Shown here: piece after piece, positions 55,110 through 64,000 of the stretch
Layout: each line of letters begins with the position of its first letter
Position numbering within the stretch: the first letter of the stretch is position 1
DNA from: Sanguinoderma infundibulare
Lineage: Eukaryota; Basidiomycota; Agaricomycetes; Polyporales; Polyporaceae
NCBI GenBank assembly: GCA_032821775.1
Contig: JAVLRN010000007.1
Span: 2,976,001 to 3,040,000, forward strand
DNA length: 64,000 nucleotides
Direction: 5' to 3'
The notes under the pieces: model-generated
The model's database searches: none
Told to the model about the DNA's origin: nothing
The model's input: the letters and a program-made list of their open reading frames with translations, nothing else
Position numbers and translations under genes: made by a program

Positions 55110-56504
55110 ATGTCTGAATCTCTCCGCCTAGACACCATATTCAACCTCCAAGGACGCGTCGCTCTCGTCACCGGAGGAGGCACCGGAATCGGGTGGCAGA
55201 TCGCCTCGGGTCTCGCGCAGAATGGCGCGAAGGTGTACATTACCGGGCGGCGGAAGGACACCCTCGAGCACGCTGCGAACGAGTTCGCGAAGGACCACAA
55301 GGATGCGCCAGGGTCGATCATCCCGTGAGTGCCGCACTGTTGATCAACGATTCCCCCGCGATCTTCGCGAACGGCGCCGTATGAGCTCACGGACACGTTG
55401 TGCAGATTGACGATGGATGTGACGGACCGCGCGAGCATCGCGGCTGCACGCGACGTCATCGTGTCCAGCGAGGGCAGGCTTCATATACTGGTGAACAAGT
55501 ACGAATCCGATGCGCTTCTCCCGTCGACCCTGACATCGATCTCATGAACGTGCCCATTGCCGCGGTCGTACCAGTGCTGGACAGACCGGACCCGTATCCC
55601 GATGGTTCGAAGACCCCAACGCGCCCCAACGTCAAACTCCAGAGACCATCGGCCGGTCTTTCTTCGAAGGAGAATCGTTCGAAAGCTGGACGAGCTTGTA
55701 CAGCGTCAACACGTTCTCCGTCTTCTTCGTCACAACTGCCTTCCTCGGTCTCCTTTCCAAAGGCAGCGAGGACGTTGCAGGGTACGCCTCCTCGGTCATC
55801 AACATCACGAGTGTCAGCGGTCTGGGCAGGCTTTCTCAGAACCACGTACGCGCTTCATTCACATCTTGCAGTGTACAGCTATTTTCCAGCTATTTTCAGA
55901 TTGATAGGCCCTCTCGAGAAAAACACGTCCAGTCGCTTAGCTACCCATCGAACTGGAACAATCCACTGTCCTCTCCGTGGTTTTTGTGCCAGGGCCTATC
56001 GATCTGAAAACAGCAGCAATAGCTGTAAATGAATTAATCGCCGAACTGACCCATACCCGGTGTCATCAAGTTCGCGTACAACAGCGCGAAGGCCGCCGCC
56101 GCCCATCTGACCAAGATGATGGCGACCGAGTTCTCACTCAAGAACGTCCCCGTCCGCGTCTGTGCCATCGCTCCGGGCGTCTGGGAGTCCGAGATGACCT
56201 ACGCCAAGATCACGCCCGACCTCGTCGACACGGTCAGCAAGGGCCTCCATCCCGTCCCCGCGAAGAGACCGGGCCTGTAAGTTGAATTTCCGTTCCGCGA
56301 GTCTCGCGCTGTGTCGGCCTGCTTCCCTGGCAATTGATTGACCTCGAGCTAATCTCGTTGCTTACCTGGGCCTCCATTCAAAAACGCAGTGCCGGGGAGA
56401 TCGCCGGGACGGTGATCTACCTCGCGTCCCCCGCGGGGTCCTACACCAACGGCCAGGAGATCGCGGTCGACGGCGGCTACCTCATGGTCAACCCGTCCGC
56501 GTAG
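55110..56504 (+). CDS. Short-chain dehydrogenase/reductase (SDR)
   Basis: Exons 55110-55324, 55406-55498, 55575-55845, 56071-56276 and 56390-56504 give 299 residues. Classical SDR marks in order: VALVTGGGTGIGWQIASGLA (TGxxxGxG cofactor site), MDVTDRASIAAA, HILVNNAGQTGP (NNAG), INITSVSG (catalytic Ser), FAYNSAKAAAAHLTKM (YxxxK), CAIAPGVWESEM, and LASPAGSYTNGQEIAVDGGY at the end. It is an NAD(P)H-dependent carbonyl/alcohol enzyme; the substrate is unknown. Intron 3 (225 nt) contains a 150-bp MITE with TA target duplications. Without it the intron is about 73 nt. The Ser/Tyr/Lys triad is complete, so the enzyme should be active. Confidence 0.88.
55874..56027 (+). mobile_element. 150-bp MITE with TA target-site duplication
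   Basis: The element runs CAGCTATT...AATAGCTG (55876-56025) between TA dinucleotides. The ends form an inverted repeat of about 36 bp: TTTTCAGATTGATAGGCCCT on the left against TTTTCAGATCGATAGGCCCT on the inverted right end. TA duplication and TIR structure fit Tc1/mariner-type non-autonomous elements. No coding capacity. It sits in intron 3 of the SDR gene. Confidence 0.8.
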
Positions 56505-57036
56505 AGGGTGCCGGTGAAAGTCTAGCGTGGATTGTAACGTGACAGCAACAGGGAGGGGAAGAACAGTACAGTAAGTGCTACAGTTGGATGTGCAGTATAC
56601 AGACTATACAAGCAGGTGCGCTGACGCGAGGCGACAAGTATGTAGGTAGGGTGTAGGCATACGATAAATTACGCGAGCTGTAGGAATGTATGGCAGCGTT
56701 GCGCTCGGGCACTGTTCGTCCGGCCCGTGCAGGCAGAAGTGGTGTACAGATATACGACCAGTGTGCAATAGTATTCCGTGATGGCCAGAGAATGCAGGGA
56801 TGCGGGAAGTGGGTAGCGCGCCGAGAAGTAATATTAGGGTAGAGTAAGCCGAGCAGTCCTTCGTTCGTTCGTTCATCCCGCCATTCGAATCCGTCTGTAT
56901 GTGCGAGGTCCGGTGTCGTGTCGTGTCACGTCATGTCATCATATGTAATCGTCGTGCAGCCTCTCGTCGCAGCATTCCTGTTATTCAACAGGAGAATCGT
57001 CAGCGCAAGCACAAAAGAAACGGAAAAAGTCAGCCC
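56505..57036. other. Convergent spacer
   Basis: About 530 bp between the stops of the SDR and F-box genes, with short GTTC and GTCGT-type runs (56860-56935). No gene seen. Confidence 0.5.
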
Positions 57037-58550
57037 TCAGCGGAAGCGCGCCTTCTTCGTCGCCCGCGCATGCCGCATATCCACCTCCCGGCCTCCCTCC
57101 CACACCTTGAGCACGATCCCCACAGCCGGGAGCCACTGGAGCGACCGCCAGTCGACGCCCTTGCAGTCCCGGATGTAAAGCGCAGAGATGGCCGGCGCCA
57201 CCCCGGGCGGCAGGTTCTGCAGATACGTCCCGCCCAGCCGGCCGAGGACGTCGACGACCGCCTCTGCCGTCAACCTGTCGCACCGCACGAGCGCGAGCGC
57301 GCGCAGCCGCCGGGACGCGGGCCGCAGCGCGCTGCAAAGGAACGGGTGCGACGCCTGCGCGCCTTCGAGCGTGAGCGTGAGGTGGGGCGTACCCGGAAAC
57401 GGCAGGGACGCGAGTAGCGGCGGGAGGAAGCGGTCGTCGAGCCATGCGTGCGCGACGTGCAGGTGGCTGAGCGCCGGGAGGCGCGGAAAGGATTTGAGGA
57501 CGGTGCGGAGGTGTGGGAACACTTCCGGCTGCAGCGGGTGTCGCGGCGCGGCGGGAGGATGGGACATGAGGTAGAACGAGCGGAGGACGGGGAGTGACAG
57601 GTGTGGAAGCGTGTATGTGAGCGCGGGGGGGACGTCTGGCCCGTCGGTGTGCAGCGCGAGCTTCTTGAGCCGAGGGAGGACGACGGCGCGCGAGAAGGAC
57701 GCGGAGAGGGCGTAGCGCGAGGCCGAGTCGCCCTTCCATGGAAACGCGAGTCGCAGCTCCTCGAGCCCCGCTGACACCTGCAGCATGTAGAGCACCTCGG
57801 AGGCAGCTTGGGCACCGCGCGTGAATCCGTGGTGGGTGTAGTCAAGATACGTCAGATTCTGGAAGACGGATGGGGACCAGGCGAGGCGGATGCCCTGCAC
57901 TGTCACCCGGCGTAGGCGGGGGGCGAAGCCGTTGAAGAGTGCAAACTCCTTCGTGTCGTCGTTCTCGGGGTAGACGAGTGTGAGCTCGCGGAGGGCCGGG
58001 GCTTCGATCGTGGGCGAGTGGCCGCAACACGCGGACAGTGCGGCGTTCCAGAGGAACGGTGCGTACCCATTGAAGCGGACTTCCAAGGCACGCCAGCGGT
58101 GGATGTGCGGGATCGCGACGTGCATGCATAGCTGGACGTGGTTGTAGTATGCGAGGTGGGACATGACTCCCTTCGGGCACAGCTGGACGTCGAGCGTGCA
58201 CGCCTTCGCGCGGTGTATCCTGTGAGTCCACATCAGTAGGTTACCCGTGTCCAGGGTGATGCGTCTCCAGAGGTTAGGTGTGTGCAGCGCCGCGTATCGC
58301 CAGGCTCTGCAGACGTGTGAGAGGGTGACAGGAAACATTATGTCCTCCTCCGCGCCCAGGACAAAGATGTGGGCGAGAACCTCTGGCGGGAGCTGTGTGA
58401 TTCGGTGGGGAAGGCGGACCGGCTGGCGCGCCCCATGGCGTCGAGAGTGCGCCTTCGGATCCAAGGCTGGGTGCGACGCGACTATGTTCGCGGACTGGAC
58501 GTGGGTCCTCCGATCGCGATCGCGGTCGCGGTCGCGCTTTGGCGGCAGCT
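57037..58550 (-). CDS. F-box/LRR protein
   Basis: A large exon encodes about 500 residues. The F-box is clear: PHRITQLPPEVLAHIFVLGA, then FPVTLSHVCRAWRYAALHTP and NLWRRITLD. Leu-rich units follow (PALRELTLVYPE, FQNLTYLDYTH, LPRLKKLALHTDGP, FPHLRTVLKSFPRLPALSHL, FPGTPHLTLTLEG). The end ATKKARFR is basic. There is no ATG at the beginning of the F-box: the frame stays open upstream (ELPPKRDRDRDRDRRTHVQS) to a possible acceptor at 58551, so the first exon lies upstream and is unresolved. A GTGAGT donor near 58697 may be its end. The role is substrate recognition in an SCF ubiquitin ligase by family analogy. Confidence 0.8.
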
Positions 58551-59587
58551 CTGTTCGCGAAAACGGTCAAACGACGAAACGGCGCGAAGAGACGGGACAG
58601 GACGGACTGAATTGCGATTCTCTTCTCCTGCAGATGATGGGCTGATGGTCAATCGCGGGATCGAAGGCGGACACGGGATGGGAGCGAGCGAACACTCACT
58701 CTGTGGCATAAAACGCCTTGACCGCGTCGAGGATCGATCGAGGGAAGGCCGCGGGCTCCTGCTGTCGGGCGCGTTTGAAAGGAAAGGGCATCCTCCCTCG
58801 GACGGGGAAGGGGTCAGGGACTGGAGAGAACGAGAACGCGCCGCGCGGGGGCGGGAATCCGCATTATGTATTTATCTGTGCGCGCGCAGGGGTCCGGTCG
58901 GGAGACGAAGACAGACGAAGACGGGAGAGAGGCAGTGTGACGATGGTGCCGTGGCTCAGGCTGGGAAGGCCCGGAGTCGCAGTCGAGAAAAATGGAGCGG
59001 GCCTTATTGTAGGGCGATTCCCGCCGGAGACAAAGCAGGACGGGAGCTGGGCGATGGAGATGCGACCGGCACAGGAACCGTAGAATGGAGAAGCAGCGTC
59101 GGTGGGAATGGCCAGCAACATCGAAGAATGCCTGAACAGTCGTCCTCGGCTCAGCTGCCCGCCAACGTCTCCCCAAAGTCGGCCGAGGCGCTCTCCTCTT
59201 TGAGCAGCGCGCATCGATACATCTGATCCGTACAGGGTGGGTCGCGGTTCCTTACTATGTGGTCATTTCAGCGAACCTCTCGGACATAACATACCAATCT
59301 CGAGTCCGTTTAGGGTTAGGGCTCCGGAGGAGGCGGCACTCGCTTGGCGGTGATGGGTCACGGGGTGCAGTCCGGGAGCCCCGACGCCGGATATGGTGGG
59401 TCAGGACTCCCACTGGCAGCACGGCAGTTCTCCATTACGACGGTAAATGAGCCTCGGAACGGAGAAACGTTCCAGCCCTCGGGGCCTTGGCCGTTGGCAG
59501 TGCGGTCTGTCACTGGTTCATATCAGGAAGCTTTCAGCTCTCCGATTCGCGTCCATCGTCGTACGTACGACACGCGGATCCTCAGCC
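58551..59587. other. 5' region of the F-box gene and spacer
   Basis: Probably contains the F-box gene's first exon and 5'UTR (up to about 58750). The rest has no recognised gene. Two telomere-type hexamers occur at 59309-59321. Confidence 0.4.
59309..59321 (+). repeat. Two interstitial TTAGGG units
   Basis: TTTAGGGTTAGGG, matching the fungal telomere hexamer and the telobox motif found in some promoters. Only two units, so it may be chance. Confidence 0.5.
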
Positions 59588-60870
59588 TCAAACAATGTCG
59601 GCCTGGAGCTTCAGAAACCGCTCAGGCTCTTCCCAATGTACCTGTCACAGAGATCAGTACGGGATGGCATCGTCCTTCACAAACGCAAGTATGTAACAGT
59701 TGACTCACGGAGTGATTTGCCCCCTCGAGCCTGTGCAGCCTAAGAGGCCGTCGAAACTCTCGCTGCGCGTCGGCATGTTTGCAGTGGAGGAGCTCCGAAT
59801 CCCAAAGGCGCTCTCCCACGCTCATGTCGCACCGGATGACGTGGACACGAAGCAAAGGCCTTCGTTAGGTTGTCTCCAAATCGAATTGTTGATCAAAGGC
59901 GCGCTGGTTCAGGATCCTCAGCAGGTCCTGCGAGCGACCCTGCCGAGGACGTAAAGGCGTATGCTCTCGCGCAGCTCCGCGAGCACTGGTTGAGAAGTCG
60001 TCGGGGTGTACTTCGGGTCGGCCAGTCCGGGCTGAGCTGATCGTGAAGCGGAGTGCGGCGCACATAGGTCGGGGAAGGGTTCGAGAGTCTGCGGCCACAT
60101 GAAAGGAGAGTAATAGGTGATTCCCGAGGCAGAAAGGCAGAAGGCTGAGGCAATGGCGTCTAGAGATATCAGCGGCCCGGTTCCTCGAAGCTCCACGGGG
60201 ACTGGTCCGCCCATCGAAGCGGGACCCTGTTCTGCATAATTAACGACGATCAAACGCGTTCTCGATGAGAAGCGGGTGAATACGCACTGTACAACACATC
60301 GCTACGTAAATGCTTACCCAGGAGCATCCTCGTCTCCTCGGGGAGCTAATCCGCATTCGCGGATAGCACCATGATCTGGCAGTTCCACGCAGACGACGAA
60401 ACAAGGGAGATGCCACCCTGGCGAGCCTTGATTTGGACACTCCTGGGCGAGATGTTCCCTGATTGAATGAGCCATCGGAAGAAGAGGCAAGCAGGCTCCC
60501 AGATCTAGCACTCGGACTCGAAGCGCCCTTTCATGCCGTTCACGGCTTGGACCACGGAGGTAATCGAGTTCTCCTAGTGTTGATAGCGAGGAGCCGGGAT
60601 AGTCGCGCAATTTAGCGTGACGAGGCGCAGTTTGAGTTCTGCAATGGATGCGCCCAGTCTCTGAAAGGTAGCTGTCGAAGAAAAGACCATCCTATGTGTG
60701 AGAGAGCGTTAAGACGAAGAATAAAAGAGCTCACCCCTGCGGAATCCAGCATGTAGTCATTGTCACAATAGGGAATATCCCTGCGTTCTCATTATACAGG
60801 ATGGTTCTCTGGCCGTCGAGCACTGCGGTGGACACGTCTTCGAGAGAGGACGAGAGATACCGAATACTCG
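59588..60870 (-). pseudogene. Decayed paralogue of the adjacent alpha/beta hydrolase
   Basis: Segments match the intact gene at 61106-62393 in order. STAVLDGQRTILYNENAG corresponds to PTAPVDNRGSILYYEDSG; ITYYSPFMWPQTLEPFPDL to VSAFYPPFTLPDMIPETPS; RVHVIRCDMSVGE to RVHIVWCDMTGGE; RLEGANH to KLEGGNH; and the last exon VHWEEPERFLKLQADIV to VHWEEPERFVNVLAGII, with the same intron before it. The start ATG, the oxyanion HG loop and the nucleophile SWSGGN region are not readable in frame. Some exon borders survive, so the decay is fairly recent. Confidence 0.65.
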
Positions 60871-61105
60871 GCGGCTGGGCTCTATATGCCAGGATACGGT
60901 TGGCGTAAGAATACCTTGCGCTCCCTGGAATCCCATGAGCAAACAAGCGCCAATACTGAAAACAGAGAGTTCGCTCTCATCGGTGTGAATGCGCGCAGTA
61001 GAGTCCAGCTAAGGGCGAGTCATTTTGAAAATAAAGGGACAAATACTTCCCGCGCTCGCCATCGACTAAAATACTACTTGCGAAGAGGAAAGACGTGGCA
61101 AAGAC

Positions 61106-62393
61106 CTAGATGATTCCAGCCAATACGTTGACGAATCTTTCAGGCTCCTCCCAATGGACCTACGGCGGCGGCGGCAGATATTCAGCGCTGCAAAACTAAA
61201 ACGACACGGATCGAACCCAAAAACTCACGAAGTGGTTCCCTCCCTCCAGCTTGTGGAACTCCACATGCCGGCGGGCCTCCGGCAGAGCTTCCTTGTACTC
61301 GCAATTCAGATTCGCCGCAGCCCACGCCATCTCGCCCCCTGTCATATCGCACCAGACGATGTGGACCCTGACCGCGGGCCAGATCTTCTTCTTCGCTCCA
61401 CTCCCATCATCGAACCTGCAGTCGTACAACGCCCGCTTGACGTTGTCTCGGAAAACCTCGCGTAAAAGTGGAGACCAGATGACGTGCTGGGCGCGCTCCA
61501 TGATCGCGGGGTGAGTGATGTTGCGGAGGACCGACGGGTCCATCTTGAAGGTAGTCGGCCTTAGGTTCGGGTCTACGGGCCCGGGACCCTCGTGGAACGC
61601 CTTACGGGGCGCGTAAGAGGGCGTCTCCGGGATCATGTCGGGAAGTGTGAACGGAGGATAGAAGGCCGAGACATGAGCACCAAAGAGGAGAACCTGTTCC
61701 TCGGGAGGGAGCGACCGATTTGGGTGCACATTCTTGAGTCCCGGCGGAGGAGGGATTCCGGCAGCAGTGCTACTCGGATCTGATTCGTAGGTAAGTTCAA
61801 TTTAAGTCGTGATATGAATGGCATATAGTCAGCGTCTTACCGTAGAGGATGAAGCTGCGCAAGTATTTGTCGAACAAGTTCCTGGTCTCTTCCGACAGCT
61901 TGTCGGCGTGAGAAAACATGGACAAGGTGTGTCCATTGCCGCCAGACCACGAGAGGACTGAGAGGCCTCCGACGAGCTCGTTCTCGTCATTTCTCTGGCA
62001 GATGGGCGGGATCCCCTCTGTGGAGATGAACCAGCGAATGAACTCGGCAAGTTCTAAGCCGCGCGTCTGCAGCTCCGCCTTTCGAGCTTCGAGCGTCCCT
62101 TCAAGACGGTTGAGTTCTGCCTCAGTATATGGTGTAGAGCCCGGATAACCGTGAACGTTGAGGAGGATCAGGCGGACGTTCCGTTGAGTGGCAAAAGGGA
62201 TCATGGGCCGAAATCCAGCTACAGAAACTGGGTGAGCCTTGTACGATTCGCGAGAGCAGATTATTCTCATACCACTGTGAAAGCAGGTCCCATGAATCAT
62301 GACCAGTGTGATGTAGTCGGCCGATGCGTTGGGAGCGCCGCTGTCCTCATAGTAGAGGATGGATCCTCGGTTGTCGACAGGAGCGGTGGGCAT
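61106..62393 (-). CDS. Alpha/beta-hydrolase fold protein
   Basis: Exons 62393-62273, 62218-61841, 61779-61229 and 61159-61106 give 367 residues. The oxyanion-hole loop is TLVMIHGTCFHSG; strand 4 is RLILLNVHGYPGSTPY; the nucleophile elbow is LSVLSWSGGNGHTL (Ser in SxSGGN, a variant of GxSxG). The late Asp region is RVHIVWCDMTGGEMAW and the catalytic His lies in KLEGGNHFVHWEEPERF. All triad positions are thus present. No signal peptide, so likely cytosolic. Substrate unknown: esterase, lactonase or hydrolase of a metabolite are all possible. The protein is typical in length for fungal members. A decayed tandem copy lies directly downstream. Confidence 0.82.
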
Positions 62394-62837
62394 TGAGAAT
62401 CCGAGGAGATGGCGGCAAGGTAGTAAGATGGCCGATCGCAGTTATATGTGGCACAACTCAAAGGCGCTTCTAGAAGACTGTGTATGCGGTTCATGACCAG
62501 TCAGGCTAGTCACACGCATATAAAGTTGGGCACAATGGCAGGGAGGGTATATGCGCCTGATTTAAAGGATCAGAAAATCATCTACCGAACCGTCATCATC
62601 GAGGATGTGCCGCAAGAGAGTAAACGTACGCAAAAACGTGGTGACATGGCAGGTGTTGAACGAGAGGAGGCAGCGCAGCTGTCACGTGATAGTCTGTTAT
62701 CGGACTTTGGAATTTGCTTACTATCGCTTAATTCCCTTTACTTACCATTCGGCACATGCCGTAAACTCAGCGCACTTCGGCGAGTTCGCGCAACCTGACC
62801 ACAACCGTCGTTCACTCTCTTCCTCAGAGTTAATAAG
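62394..62837. other. Intergenic; no gene recognised
   Basis: About 440 bp upstream of the hydrolase start. Short unconvincing frames only. Confidence 0.45.
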
Positions 62838-62993
62838 ACTGTCATACGCTACACGAGTTCCAGAGAGGCCGCCGTACCGTGCTTCAGACCCGCTTCGCAA
62901 CAACTCCAGCTATGCGGAGCTTCCGGAGGATGTGACCTTCATCCATCGACCTCCCCAACGGTGACTGCACCCTCACCGCTATCATACATCACC
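62838..62993 (+). pseudogene. Truncated protein fragment, copy 2 of 2
   Basis: Reads LSYATRVPERPPYRASDPLR, then NNSSYAELPEDVTFIHRPP, closely matching the fragment at 44404-44706. After HRPP the frame is lost: TAPSPLSYIT resumes two bases out of phase. No start codon and no C-terminal domain. It is a relic related to copy 1, 18 kb away. Confidence 0.5.
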
Positions 62994-63838
62994 TTAAGTG
63001 CAAGACGACCAAGGAAACTCAACGCGCGCACCAAATATATCGCGGACTCCTTTCTGATCCTAGCATAGATCCATCTGGCCCACCACGTCACCCGGCTGTG
63101 CGTCCGTCCTATGGTCGCGCGGGTAGCTGCATCATGGTCTTGGTATGGTATGGTCGTGGTCACGGACTCGTATGCTACAGATCCTGGGACTGAAGCGTTC
63201 GCACCATCGCGATCCACGCGCGCAAGCCTTGCCTGTCGTCCGGCTCGGACGCATCGTCAGTGTGTTGGTATGGCTCCGCGTATTTCTACACGAAAGTATG
63301 GAGCGACCAACAAGGTATACCCAGTTGAAGGAGAGACGGCTTTGAATGTTGGTTTGGACAGGGAGCAAAAATCGCACGTACAGATCGTGAACCCGTGAGC
63401 TTCGGGTCGGGCGTGTCGCCTATCATGTTGTTAGGCTGCACGAAGAATAATAGACTTACGGAGCCGCTGCACAGAGCTGAGACGAGCCGATTTAGGTGGT
63501 ACGACGAATGGCGTTGACCGTGATCCGGGATGTACACGACGGCACAACGGCCACAATGAATGTTGTTGCCCTCTAAACGAAAATACAAACAAAGTAGAGA
63601 CGGATGGCACCTCGTGCAGGGAGGGTATCGAATGCCCTGGCTCTCTCGCTCTTCACAAACAGAGGACGGCGACGGCGACGATCGACGGAACACCAACTAA
63701 CCCAAACACGCAACGCAACCCCGAGCGCGAGGGGACTCAAAACGAATGGACGGACGTGCGGTGTACAACACCCCCCAAACTTAGACGAATCCGACCTCGC
63801 CCCGGGTTGGCTCCGCGACGGGCGCGAGGCGCCGTCTT
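62994..63838. other. No gene recognised
   Basis: Short frames only. The right part is probably the 3'UTR of the minus-strand gene ending at 63839. Confidence 0.45.
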
Positions 63839-63949
63839 CTAGGCCGGGAGGGGCAGCGCGGACGCCGAGTGCGGGTGGTGCTTGATGTCGCCCGGCCCGG
63901 CGTCTACCGTTTCGTGTTGCTCGACGTTGACGAAGATCTGCTGTGTGAC
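63839..63949 (-). CDS. Last exon of a gene extending past the right edge
   Basis: After an acceptor (CCCCAG) the minus strand reads VTQQIFVNVEQHETVDAGPG, then DIKHHPHSASALPLPA and TAG (63841-63839), 36 residues. The coherent sequence and clean acceptor suggest a genuine terminal exon. The rest of the gene lies beyond position 64000, so no family can be assigned. Confidence 0.4.
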   Translation of the reverse strand, partial: VTQQIFVNVEQHETVDAGPGDIKHHPHSASALPLPA

Positions 63950-64000
63950 CTGGGGAGGACGTCAGTACCCTGTTCATCCGACGCGGCGGTGGGGCGAGGG

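Noticed and set aside
59309..59321. Interstitial telomere as evidence of a chromosome fusion
   Set aside because: Only two hexamers and no degenerate array on either side; chance or a promoter telobox is as likely.

Overview
The window is nuclear DNA of a filamentous basidiomycete. The genes are split by many short introns (mostly 49-76 nt, GTRNGT donors, YAG acceptors), coding DNA is GC-rich, and the gene set (HET-domain protein, Kre6/Skn1-type glucan-synthesis protein, several F-box/leucine-rich-repeat-like proteins, small secreted proteins) is typical of Agaricomycetes. A polypore-like fungus is plausible, but that is inference. I see no rRNA, no convincing tRNA and no CRISPR array. All exon boundaries were read by eye from splice consensus and reading frame.

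Layout. 0-5 kb: the 5' part of an F-box/LRR-like gene running off the left edge, a gene interrupted by an in-frame stop, and a coding remnant. 5-12 kb: a weak small gene, a Ser/Thr/Pro-rich single-pass membrane protein and a Pro-rich protein. 12-18 kb: a decayed F-box-like copy beside its intact paralogue, then a HET-domain protein with a long C-terminal extension. 19.8-31.7 kb: an array of seven related small secreted-protein genes (six intact, one decayed) with a C2-domain protein gene embedded in it. 32.7-38.1 kb: a ZIP-family metal transporter with an abnormally long first intron, and a Kre6/Skn1-like protein. 39.3-43.6 kb: a SUMO-specific (Ulp/SENP) protease. 44-51 kb: a decayed fragment, the ribosome-biogenesis protein Utp3/Sas10, and a divergent F-box gene with a TIR transposon in one intron. 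51-58.6 kb: an F-box-like gene, a divergent flavoprotein/short-chain dehydrogenase pair, and another F-box gene. 59.6-62.4 kb: an intact alpha/beta hydrolase and its decayed tandem paralogue. The right edge has a second copy of the fragment seen near 44.5 kb and the last exon of a gene that continues outside.

The strongest discovery candidate is the 12-kb secreted-protein array. Every intact member has a signal peptide, three exons with both introns in phase 0 at equivalent positions, a variable C-x(3-8)-C segment, an invariant N-[FY]-T glycosylation sequon and a TATA-like box 80-120 nt before the ATG. The sheet-rich pattern recalls the Kre9/Knh1-like cell-wall fold, but that is only inference.

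Three unrelated terminal-inverted-repeat elements (about 790, 120 and 150 bp) each sit inside an intron of an otherwise intact gene (F-box, SUMO protease, SDR). In the two best cases, removing the element restores an ordinary 65-75 nt intron. Duplication followed by decay recurs in four families: F-box, secreted protein, alpha/beta hydrolase and the fragment pair. The region therefore looks accessory and fast-evolving, with housekeeping genes (UTP3, KRE6-like, ZIP, ULP) interspersed.
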